The position numbers and the translations under genes are program-made. Shown one piece after another: positions 57,602 to 64,000 of a DNA stretch of 64,000 nucleotides (positions are counted from its first letter, which is position 1; each line of letters starts with the position of its first letter). The notes beneath the pieces are model-generated. The model saw only the letters and a list, made by a program, of their open reading frames with translations, did no database searches and was not told the origin of the DNA. The DNA is from Nocardia rhizosphaerihabitans (lineage in GTDB: Bacteria; Actinomycetota; Actinomycetes; Mycobacteriales; Mycobacteriaceae). The stretch covers positions 434,001 through 498,000 of the forward strand of contig NZ_BMNE01000004.1 in assembly GCF_014646295.1 (NCBI RefSeq), read 5' to 3'.

Positions 57602-59334
57602 TTCGCAAGGTTTTCCGCCTCGTTCCCGCGGAGTTCGCTCCGCTGATCCCGCGCTTGCTCGCCGCCATCGTGGTGCAGGCGCTGTGCCAGGCCATCGCGT
57701 ATCTACTGCTGGTTCCGGTGCTGGAAGCGCTGTTCGGTGACGACCTGAGCGGCGCCTGGCTGTGGGCGCTCGGCATGGCCGTGGCCGTGGCCGGTGTGGT
57801 CGTCTTCGGTTACCTGCAGGCCGTCATCGGCCTGCGGATCGGTCTCGGCATGCAGCGTGGCCTGCAAACTCGCCTCGGCGACCAGCTGAACGCGTTGCCG
57901 CTGGGCTGGTTCGAGGACCGCGACGCAGGCCCGCTCTCGCGGGTCATGGTCGAGCAGGTCCGCGAGATGCAGGGCCTGATCGCCTACCTGCTCACCAAGG
58001 TGCTCACCGGCATCATCGTGCCGCTGGTCGTCGCGATCGGGATGCTGTTCATCGACTGGCGGATCGGGCTGGCCATGCTGCTCGCCGCGCCGGTGCTCTA
58101 CCTGGTCAACAATCTCGCCAACCGCGCCTACACCGGCGCCGACGCGCGGTTGCACACCGCCGCGGCCGAAGCCGATTCGCGGGTGGTGGAATTCGCGCAG
58201 GCGCAGCCGGTGCTGCGCGCGTTCGGTGCGGTCGGCGCCGGCAACAAGGCGCTGGACGCCGCGCTGGTCGGTCAACGTTCGGCGGTGCGGAAGATGATGG
58301 TCGCGACCGTGCCCGGTCTGATCGTCTTCGCGCTGTTCGTCCAGGCGGTGTTCCTGGTGCTGGCCTACATCGCGGTGGTCCAGGTGACCGACGGCGCGAT
58401 CTCGGCCGCCGCGGCGATCGCGCTGATCGCGGTCAGCTCGCGCTTCATCGAGCCGGTGAACCAGGCCGCCCAGCTCGGCGCGGCCCTGCGCTCGGCCGCC
58501 GCGGCCGCCGACCGGATCACCGATCTGCTCGCGGAGAAGCCGCTGCCGACGCCCACCGAACCGGTGACGCCCGGTGCGCCCGCCGTGGTCTTCGACGAGG
58601 TGAGCTTCGGCTACCGCCCCGGCGAACCCGTGCTGTCGGACCTGACCTTCACCGTCCCGGCGGGCACCACCACGGCCATCGTCGGCCCCAGCGGTGCGGG
58701 CAAGACCACCCTGCTGCGGCTGGCCGCCCGCTTCTACGACGTGGACTCCGGCGCGGTCTCGGTCGGCGAACACGATGTGCGCGAACAGCCTTCGGACACC
58801 CTGCTCGACCAGCTCTCGCTGGTCTTCCAGAACGTCTATCTGTTCAACCGCTCGGTCGCCGACAACATCCGCATCGGCAAGCCCGACGCCACCGACGCCG
58901 AACTCGACCGCGCGGCCGTCGCCGCCAGGGTCGACGAGATCGTCGACCGGCTGCCCGACGGTTTCGACACCACGGTCGGCGAGGGCGGCGCGTCGCTGTC
59001 CGGCGGTGAACGCCAGCGCGTGTCGATTGCCCGTGCCCTGCTCAAGGACGCCCCGATCGTCCTGCTCGACGAGGCGACCAGCGCGCTCGACCCGCACAGC
59101 GAGGCCGTGGTTGTTCGTGGCATCCACGAACTGACCAGGGACAAGACGGTGCTGGTGGTCGCTCATCGGCTGTCCACCATCGCCCACGCCGACCAGATCC
59201 TGTTCCTCGACAACGGCCGCATCGCCGAACGCGGCACCCATCAGGAACTGCTGGATCTCGACGGCCGCTACGCCGCGTTCTGGAACGAACGCGAGCGCGC
59301 GACCGGCTGGCGGCTCGAGCCCGTCTCCGCCTGA
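57598..59334 (+). CDS. Siderophore-type ABC transporter, fused permease-ATPase (IrtB/YbtQ-like)
   Basis: 578 residues. ATG 57598 overlaps the previous stop (ATGA) and follows GGAGG at 57586-57590. Six membrane helices lead into an ATPase with Walker A GPSGAGKTT, Q-loop FQNVYLF, signature LSGGERQRVS, Walker B IVLLDEAT and the standard SALD D-loop. It is the canonical partner of the preceding subunit. Together they should import ferric siderophore across the inner membrane under iron limitation. A long-stem terminator follows. Confidence 0.9.
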   Translation: MIRKVFRLVPAEFAPLIPRLLAAIVVQALCQAIAYLLLVPVLEALFGDDLSGAWLWALGMAVAVAGVVVFGYLQAVIGLRIGLGMQRGLQTRLGDQLNALPLGWFEDRDAGPLSRVMVEQVREMQGLIAYLLTKVLTGIIVPLVVAIGMLFIDWRIGLAMLLAAPVLYLVNNLANRAYTGADARLHTAAAEADSRVVEFAQAQPVLRAFGAVGAGNKALDAALVGQRSAVRKMMVATVPGLIVFALFVQAVFLVLAYIAVVQVTDGAISAAAAIALIAVSSRFIEPVNQAAQLGAALRSAAAAADRITDLLAEKPLPTPTEPVTPGAPAVVFDEVSFGYRPGEPVLSDLTFTVPAGTTTAIVGPSGAGKTTLLRLAARFYDVDSGAVSVGEHDVREQPSDTLLDQLSLVFQNVYLFNRSVADNIRIGKPDATDAELDRAAVAARVDEIVDRLPDGFDTTVGEGGASLSGGERQRVSIARALLKDAPIVLLDEATSALDPHSEAVVVRGIHELTRDKTVLVVAHRLSTIAHADQILFLDNGRIAERGTHQELLDLDGRYAAFWNERERATGWRLEPVSA

Positions 59335-59343
59335 TCCGCGACG

Positions 59344-59382
59344 AACAGGGCCGCCTCGCCGACACGGCGAGGCGGCCCTGTT
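59344..59382. terminator. Terminator after the siderophore ABC transporter
   Basis: A perfect 17-bp stem (59344-59360 with 59366-59382) with loop GACAC is followed by TCATGTAATC. It lies between converging genes and probably works in both directions. Confidence 0.9.
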
Positions 59383-59390
59383 TCATGTAA

Positions 59391-59810
59391 TCAGAAGCCG
59401 CGCAGGCGATCCGGGGTGATGTGGATCGTGACCGAGTAGGTCTTGTAGAACTCGGCCTCCGACATCTTGATCTCGGCGAAGCCCTGGGTGTACTTGCGCG
59501 AATAGTCGGCGACCACGTCCTCGCTCACCGCCTCGCCGATCCGGGCCGTGCCGGTGAACACGACCACCTCGCCACCGGAGGCGGTGCTGTTGAAGTTCAG
59601 CGAGACCCGCGGGTTGCGCGCGAGATGCCGCAATCGCTTCGCCGTCGACTCGGTATAGATCAGGAAGGTTCCGTCCTGCCACAGGAACCACACGGGATTC
59701 GGCTGCGGTGTATCGCCCGCGCCGATCGTGGTCAGCCAGATGACGTGCTCGTCGGCCAGCCGCTTGGCGACCGCGGCACCGAAGGGTGTGCTTTCATCGA
59801 GAACGGACAC
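59391..59810 (-). CDS. PPOX-class (F420/FMN-binding) oxidoreductase
   Basis: 139 residues from GTG 59810 (AGGAG about eight bases upstream; longer in-frame starts lack a good site). VIWLTTIGAGDTPQPNPVWFLWQDGTFLIYTESTAKRLRHLARNPRVSLNF is the split beta-barrel of the pyridoxamine-phosphate-oxidase superfamily. It resembles the actinobacterial F420-dependent branch (Rv3369-like). The substrate is unknown. Confidence 0.85.
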   Translation of the reverse strand: MSVLDESTPFGAAVAKRLADEHVIWLTTIGAGDTPQPNPVWFLWQDGTFLIYTESTAKRLRHLARNPRVSLNFNSTASGGEVVVFTGTARIGEAVSEDVVADYSRKYTQGFAEIKMSEAEFYKTYSVTIHITPDRLRGF

Positions 59811-59896
59811 GGGCGTACTCCTCGCGAGTGGTGGTTTCCGTACTGCGTTCCGCCGTCCACCATGACCGAAATCACCCCTGCGCGCCACCCGCCTCG

Positions 59897-61255
59897 CTAG
59901 CGTCGCAGCGGGCCGCCCGTGACCCCGGAATGGCCGGTGGCGGCACGGTCCACCTCACCGTGTCGGCCCAGCAGGAACGGCGTCAGGATGTCGTTGGTGG
60001 CGCGTTGTGTGTTCGCTGCGCCCCTCGACCCGCCGACCAGCCGGGTGACCACGAAACGCACTGGCGCGGCCAGGAATTGGGGCACATCGGTGAAGCTGTA
60101 ATGGTTGGCCTTGCTGAACTCGTACCGGAAACCGGTTGCCTGCAACCGTTCCAGCAGACTGCGATTCCCGTCGAGGTAGCGCTGGGAGTGGCCGGTCTCG
60201 CCATGATCGCTCTCCAGCAACAGGACCGGCCGGTTCAGCGCGCGCTCGGGGAGGTCGCCGTAGAGGGTGCCGTCGAGATTGGCCGCGGCGGTGAATCGTT
60301 GGTCGGCGGACAGGGCAGCCAATGCGGCGGCGCCGCCGAGGGAATGTCCGATCACGGTGAGATGCGCGGAGTCGACCCTGTTCTCGAGCGGTCCGAGGGT
60401 TTCCGGGCGGGCCAACTGATCGAGGACGAATCGCAAATCGGCCGTGCGGGTTTCGAGCCGTTCGGTTATGAGTCGGAGGGCGTCGGGGTCGTCGGCGGCG
60501 ATGTTCTCGACGGTCGTGGCGATGGTGCCGTCGGCGAGCTCGGTCACGGCCGACTCATAGGGATGGTCGACGGCGAGGACGATGAAACCGCGGCTGGCCA
60601 GGTCGGCGATCAGTCCGGAGTAGAAGGCGCGCGGCGCGCCGTAGCCGGGGGAGAACAGCACCACCGGCCAGCGGTCCCTGTCCGGCGACACCGGAACATC
60701 GGCCGTCGCGTTGGTGTCGATGCTGAGGTCCGACAGCAAGAAGCCCGGAATCGCGGACACCCGCGACGGCAGCTGGTCCTGTCCGTCGAGGTACACCCAC
60801 TGCCGGCCGGACTCGATCTCGGTCGGATACCACGCCTGGACAACGACATTGCGCCGATCATCGGCCGCGGTCGCGGGCTCGGGCCGCTGCTCGTCGACCC
60901 ACCGGAAGATCTCCGACCCGACCGCGTAGGGCCCGGTGGGTTCGGGCAGTTCCGGGGAGGGCGGAACCGCCCACGGCAGGATCGACACCACGGCGAGCAC
61001 GCCGATCCCGGCGCGGAACCACGCCCGGCGGCGCGTCCCGGCGGTATCGGTCACCACGAACGCGAACATCAGCACGATCAGCGCGTAGAGCGGCCACCAG
61101 TGCCAATTGCCTTCGAGCACCCACAGCAGCAGACTGCCGATGATCAGCACCGGCAGAGCGAACGGTGCCACCCGCCTGCCGATCCGGGGCGCCGCGACCA
61201 GGGCGATCGCGAGCGCCACGGTGGAAACCAGCAATACGGCATCGATGACAGACAC
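59897..61255 (-). CDS. Membrane-anchored alpha/beta hydrolase, PAF-acetylhydrolase/lipase-like
   Basis: 452 residues from GTG 61255. The first about 110 residues hold four hydrophobic helices (AVLLVSTVALAIALV, PFALPVLIIGSLLLWVL, PLYALIVLMFAFVV, AGIGVLAVVSILPW). The rest is a hydrolase: oxyanion region VVLFSPGYG, nucleophile GHSLGG, acid near NLDGTLYGD and His in KANHYSF. The fold resembles platelet-activating-factor acetylhydrolase-type lipases and esterases. It could trim lipids or ester siderophores at the membrane; the iron context is suggestive only, and no iron box lies at its start. Confidence 0.82.
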   Translation of the reverse strand: MSVIDAVLLVSTVALAIALVAAPRIGRRVAPFALPVLIIGSLLLWVLEGNWHWWPLYALIVLMFAFVVTDTAGTRRRAWFRAGIGVLAVVSILPWAVPPSPELPEPTGPYAVGSEIFRWVDEQRPEPATAADDRRNVVVQAWYPTEIESGRQWVYLDGQDQLPSRVSAIPGFLLSDLSIDTNATADVPVSPDRDRWPVVLFSPGYGAPRAFYSGLIADLASRGFIVLAVDHPYESAVTELADGTIATTVENIAADDPDALRLITERLETRTADLRFVLDQLARPETLGPLENRVDSAHLTVIGHSLGGAAALAALSADQRFTAAANLDGTLYGDLPERALNRPVLLLESDHGETGHSQRYLDGNRSLLERLQATGFRYEFSKANHYSFTDVPQFLAAPVRFVVTRLVGGSRGAANTQRATNDILTPFLLGRHGEVDRAATGHSGVTGGPLRR

Positions 61256-61378
61256 GGGCGCTCGATTCGACTGTTCGGCTCGGGATTCCCGACTTGCCCG
61301 ATCAGCTTGCCGCAGTATCGACTACGCCCGCATCAGCCGTGAGGACCGATCGCGGTCAGCCTGGGGAGTACCCCGAGC

Positions 61379-62086
61379 TCACTTCCAGTAGGCCTGCGAC
61401 TTGATCGCGGTCTTGGGTAGCGCGTGCTGGCCCTTGAGGGTCTTCACGATCGAGCGGGTGGTCTGCCCGCAGCAGGCGACCCACGCGAACGCGTCCGCGG
61501 CGCAGTTCATCTCCTGCGCGGCCTCGCGCAGCAGGCGGCCGTCGTCGACGCGCTGCAGCCAGGTGACCTGGTGGTGCGGCTTGTTGTGCACCGGGATGGT
61601 CTGGTCGGACTCGTACTGCCATTCCAGCCAGACCCGCGCCGGGGTATCGCCGATGGCGTCGAGCAGCGAGTTGATGGCGGGCAGCGAGGCGGTGTCGCCG
61701 AAGACGACGTACTCGCCGGGAGTCTGTTCCGGCAGCTGGAAGTCCGAGCCGAGGACCGTGACGTCGAGCAGATCGCCCGGCTCGGCGCGACGGGCCCAGT
61801 CGGCGGCCGGGCCGTTGTGCAGCGCGAAGTCGATGCTGGCGGTGTCGGCTTCGGGGTTCTGGTCGACGAGGGTGTAGCCGCGGTGGTGCAGCTTGTCGGT
61901 CTCGGCGTCCGGGATCCACAGGCGGACCCACTGGGTGGGGTGCACCGGATGGTCGGCGAGCAGTCCGCCCATGGTGAAGCCGATCCGCACGAACTTGTCG
62001 GTGATCTGCTCGTTGGATGTCACCGTCAGCTTGTAGTCGGCGCCGCCCCAGGCCTTCGTGATCAGGCCGTTCAATCCCTTACCCAT
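61379..62086 (-). CDS. Siderophore-interacting protein (SIP-family flavin reductase)
   Basis: 235 residues. The layout fits the SIP family: an N-terminal FAD-binding barrel with WVRLWIP, RGYTLVDQNPEADTASIDFALHNG, and GPAADWARRAEPGDLLDVTVLGSDF. A C-terminal NAD(P)H domain follows (YVVFGDTASLPAINSLLDAI, AWVACCGQTTRSIVKTL). Such proteins reduce Fe(III) in the cytoplasm to free it from the imported siderophore. This matches the domain missing from the IrtA-like transporter subunit. No Shine-Dalgarno sequence precedes the ATG; an iron box ends five bases upstream, suggesting a leaderless, iron-repressed mRNA. Confidence 0.92.
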   Translation of the reverse strand: MGKGLNGLITKAWGGADYKLTVTSNEQITDKFVRIGFTMGGLLADHPVHPTQWVRLWIPDAETDKLHHRGYTLVDQNPEADTASIDFALHNGPAADWARRAEPGDLLDVTVLGSDFQLPEQTPGEYVVFGDTASLPAINSLLDAIGDTPARVWLEWQYESDQTIPVHNKPHHQVTWLQRVDDGRLLREAAQEMNCAADAFAWVACCGQTTRSIVKTLKGQHALPKTAIKSQAYWK

Positions 62087-62090
62087 AGCG

Positions 62091-62109
62091 TTAGGTTAGC
62101 CTAAGGTCA
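62091..62109. promoter_or_regulatory. Iron box overlapping the promoter of the SIP gene
   Basis: TTAGGTTAGCCTAAGGTCA matches about 15 of 19 positions of the IdeR consensus. On the minus strand it contains TAACCT exactly six bases before the SIP ATG, the -10 position of a leaderless promoter, so bound IdeR would block transcription. Confidence 0.87.
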
Positions 62110-62150
62110 CTTGTTTGTCTGCATGGGCGCACTGAGCCGCGTTGGTCAAA

Positions 62151-62169
62151 TAAGGTAAGCCTATGCAAA
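62151..62169. promoter_or_regulatory. Iron box upstream of mbtG
   Basis: TAAGGTAAGCCTATGCAAA matches about 13 of 19 positions of the IdeR consensus and includes a TAAGGT -10-like hexamer facing mbtG. It is weaker than the SIP-side box but correctly placed. Confidence 0.65.
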
Positions 62170-62245
62170 TATGGGGACCGTGTCCGGGCGATCGCCCTGT
62201 GAGCGACCCCGGCGCGACATGCGTGAGAGAGTGGAGAACGAACCG

Positions 62246-63535
62246 GTGGAAACCCTCCTGGTAGTCGGCGCGGGGCCGAAAGCCCTTGCGGTGGCAGCGA
62301 AATCGCACGTCCTGCGCACCCTCGGCCTGCCCGCGCCACGCGTTGTCGTCGTCGAGTCGCACGCGGTCGGCGGCAACTGGCTGCCCAGCGGCGGCTGGAC
62401 CGACGGCCAGCACCGGCTCGGCACCAGCCCCGAGAAGGACATCGGCTTCCCGTACCACTCCACCTGGGCACGCGGCCGCAACCGCGACATCGACCAGGCG
62501 ATGTCCGCGTTCAGCTGGACCTCGTTCCTGATCGAGCACGGCACCTACGCCGAGTGGATCGACCGCGGCAGGCCGAGCCCGCAGCACCACGTGTGGGCCA
62601 AGTACCTGCAGTGGGTCGCGAAGTCCATCGACCTCGAGCTCGTGCTCGGCCGGGTCGAGCGGATTCGCCACGGCGGCAACGCCGTCGGTGACCAGTGGCA
62701 GGTCGGCGTCGTCGACGCCGATGGCAACCGCACCGAGCTCACCGCCGACGGCCTGATGATCACCGGCCCCGGCCGTAGCAGCCGCGCGCTCGCCGAACAC
62801 CCCCGCGTGCTCAGCATCGCCGAATTCTGGGACCTCGCGGGCAAGCGCAGCCTGCCGGTCGCCTCCCGCGCCGCGGTGATCGGCGGCGGCGAGACCGCGG
62901 GCTCGGCGCTGGACGAGCTGGTCCGCCACGAGATGCTCACCATCTCGGTGATCTCGCCGATGGCCACGCTCTACACCCGCGGCGAAAGCTTCTTCGAGAA
63001 CTCGCTGTTCAGCGACCCGGTGAAGTGGAACGCGCTGAGCATCCAGGAACGTCGTGACGTCATCCGGCGCACCGACCGTGGTGTGTTCTCGGTGCGCGTG
63101 CAGGAGAGCCTGCTCGGTGACAACCGGGTGCACCATCTGCAGGGCCGGGTCACCAAGATCGCGCCGCGGGGCGAGTCGCTGTCGCTGACCCTGACCAACG
63201 AACTGCGTGCCGACCAGGTGCACAACTTCGACCTGGTCGTCGACGCCACCGGCGGTCAGCCGCTGTGGTTCCTGGACATGTTCGACCAGCAGACCGCCGA
63301 CCTGCTCGAGCTGGCGGTGGGGGGCCCGCTGACCCAGCAGCGCATCGAGTCCTCGATCGGCTACGACCTGGCCGTCACCGGACTGGCAGGCAAGCTGTAC
63401 CTGCCGAACATGGCCGCGATGGCCCAGGGCCCCGGTTTCCCCAATCTCAGCTGCCTGGGCGAACTCTCGGACCGCGTGCTGCGGACCGAGCCCGCCAGGG
63501 CTCGCGCCCTTGCGAGTCACCTAGCCGCGCGCTGA
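62246..63535 (+). CDS. mbtG: L-lysine N6-monooxygenase, MbtG-type, of siderophore biosynthesis
   Basis: 429 residues from GTG 62246, with GGAG nine bases upstream. This start gives METLLVVGAGPKALAVAAK and a length very close to mycobacterial MbtG (about 430). Other in-frame starts (ATG 62171, ATG 62219) lack a ribosome site or family homology. Motifs: GAGPKALAVAAK (FAD), the MbtG-typical RLGTSPEKDIGFPY, VIGGGETAGS (NADPH) and SFFENSLFSDP. It uses FAD, NADPH and O2 to hydroxylate the lysine N6 that becomes a hydroxamate of mycobactin/nocobactin-type siderophores (nbtG in Nocardia). It is divergent from the SIP gene across iron boxes. Confidence 0.93.
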   Translation: METLLVVGAGPKALAVAAKSHVLRTLGLPAPRVVVVESHAVGGNWLPSGGWTDGQHRLGTSPEKDIGFPYHSTWARGRNRDIDQAMSAFSWTSFLIEHGTYAEWIDRGRPSPQHHVWAKYLQWVAKSIDLELVLGRVERIRHGGNAVGDQWQVGVVDADGNRTELTADGLMITGPGRSSRALAEHPRVLSIAEFWDLAGKRSLPVASRAAVIGGGETAGSALDELVRHEMLTISVISPMATLYTRGESFFENSLFSDPVKWNALSIQERRDVIRRTDRGVFSVRVQESLLGDNRVHHLQGRVTKIAPRGESLSLTLTNELRADQVHNFDLVVDATGGQPLWFLDMFDQQTADLLELAVGGPLTQQRIESSIGYDLAVTGLAGKLYLPNMAAMAQGPGFPNLSCLGELSDRVLRTEPARARALASHLAAR

Positions 63536-63548
63536 GATATCGAACGAC

Positions 63549-63580
63549 GACAGCCCCGCGCCGGAAGGTGCGGGGCTGTC
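63549..63580. terminator. Terminator between mbtG and the GNAT gene
   Basis: A perfect 11-bp stem GACAGCCCCGC / GCGGGGCTGTC (63549-63559 with 63570-63580) lies between converging stop codons and probably serves both. Confidence 0.85.
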
Positions 63581-63593
63581 GTCGTCGTCTGGC

Positions 63594-64000
63594 TCAGGCG
63601 CGGGCGACCGGCATGTCGTCCGGGGTGCGCGGCGCCGCGTAGAGCGCGATGCGGCGGTCGGGGCGCACGTCGAATTCGTCGACCCGATGGAAGCCCGCCT
63701 TGGTGAGGCTGCGGCAGATGGCCTGGTTGCGGTGGTCGGGATCGCCCATGACGCGGCGGCAGTCGGGATTGGCGGCGAAGACCGCGGTGACCATCGTGGC
63801 AATCCAGCCGGTCATGATGCCCTTGCCGATCACGGCCGGGTCGGCGGTGGCGATGTGGAAGCCGATGTCGCCGGGGGCCGAGTCGTAGAGGTGGCCGATC
63901 TCGTCCTTGGCGGCGCGATAGAACTCGATATAGGCGATGTCGCGGGTGCCGAGTTCCGGCTCACCGAGCACCGCGAAGTCGAGGCTGAGAATGCATGGCC
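63594..64000 (-). CDS. MbtK/IucB-like N-acyltransferase (GNAT), 5' part beyond the window
   Basis: Open from the window edge to a stop at 63594; about 135 C-terminal residues are visible. LSLDFAVLGEPELGTRDIAYIEFYRAAKDEIGHLY, DIGFHIATADPAVIGKGIMTGWIATMV (acetyl-CoA loop), CRRVMGDPDHRNQAICRSLTKAGFHRV match siderophore GNATs of the MbtK/IucB/RhbD group. These acylate the N6 of (hydroxy)lysine; MbtK adds the lipid chain of mycobactin. Convergent with mbtG, whose product acts on the same side chain, so the pair makes an N-acyl-N-hydroxylysine unit. Substrate length preference cannot be judged. Confidence 0.87.
   Translation of the reverse strand, partial: PCILSLDFAVLGEPELGTRDIAYIEFYRAAKDEIGHLYDSAPGDIGFHIATADPAVIGKGIMTGWIATMVTAVFAANPDCRRVMGDPDHRNQAICRSLTKAGFHRVDEFDVRPDRRIALYAAPRTPDDMPVARA

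Overview
The window looks like chromosomal DNA from a Nocardia-type mycolic-acid actinomycete. The GC content is very high and GTG or TTG starts are common. It contains an antigen-85-like mycolyltransferase, an MbtG-type lysine N6-monooxygenase with IdeR/DmdR-type iron boxes, and an S10 ribosomal operon that ends after rpsQ. Genus-level placement is inferred from this gene content.

Bases 1-32666 are a non-ribosomal peptide synthetase (NRPS) locus on the + strand with four proteins: NRPS-A (entered partway, ...A-T-C-tA), NRPS-B (A-T-C-A-T-TE), NRPS-C (A-T-C-A-T-C-tA) and NRPS-D (A-T-C-A-T-C-A-T-C-A-T-E*-C-A-T-TE). 'tA' is a shrunken adenylation-like remnant that closes both NRPS-A and NRPS-C. 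B, C and D all start directly with a complete A domain behind an Arg-rich leader. Modules are therefore split between C and A at each protein boundary, and the tA/leader pair may be the docking device. Two thioesterases imply two release points (A-B and C-D, or a longer A-C-D line). The single epimerisation-like domain (E*) has lost its HHxxxDG catalytic motif although a DCL-type C domain follows it. One A domain reads clearly as Thr; the others are uncertain. There are no heterocyclisation domains or salicylate loader, so this is not the nocobactin/mycobactin NRPS.

Bases 32667-43122 hold a secreted mycolyltransferase, a tandem double-TetR regulator convergent with an aldehyde dehydrogenase homologue lacking its catalytic Cys, a DrrABC-like ABC-2 exporter, a lycopene cyclase homologue, a decayed patch (frameshifted NatB-like permease and 5'-truncated Uma2 remnant) and a DUF4442 gene behind a perfect palindrome.

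Bases 43123-48934 are the S10 operon (rpsJ-rplC-rplD-rplW-rplB-rpsS-rplV-rpsC-rplP-rpmC-rpsQ), with a long leader and a strong terminator. Bases 49081-55577 hold a large membrane/HTH protein behind LexA-like boxes, a divergent SDR/TetR pair sharing a palindromic operator, a CPBP protease, an RluA-type pseudouridine synthase, a putative glycolipid-binding protein and a small conserved-looking ORF.

Bases 55578-64000 are an iron-acquisition block: an iron box and a heterodimeric IrtAB/YbtPQ-like ABC transporter, a PPOX protein and a membrane-anchored lipase-like hydrolase, then a siderophore-interacting flavoprotein divergent from mbtG across two iron boxes, and the C-terminal part of an MbtK-like acyltransferase. 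The last two supply N-acyl-N-hydroxylysine for a mycobactin/nocobactin-type siderophore whose assembly line lies outside the window.
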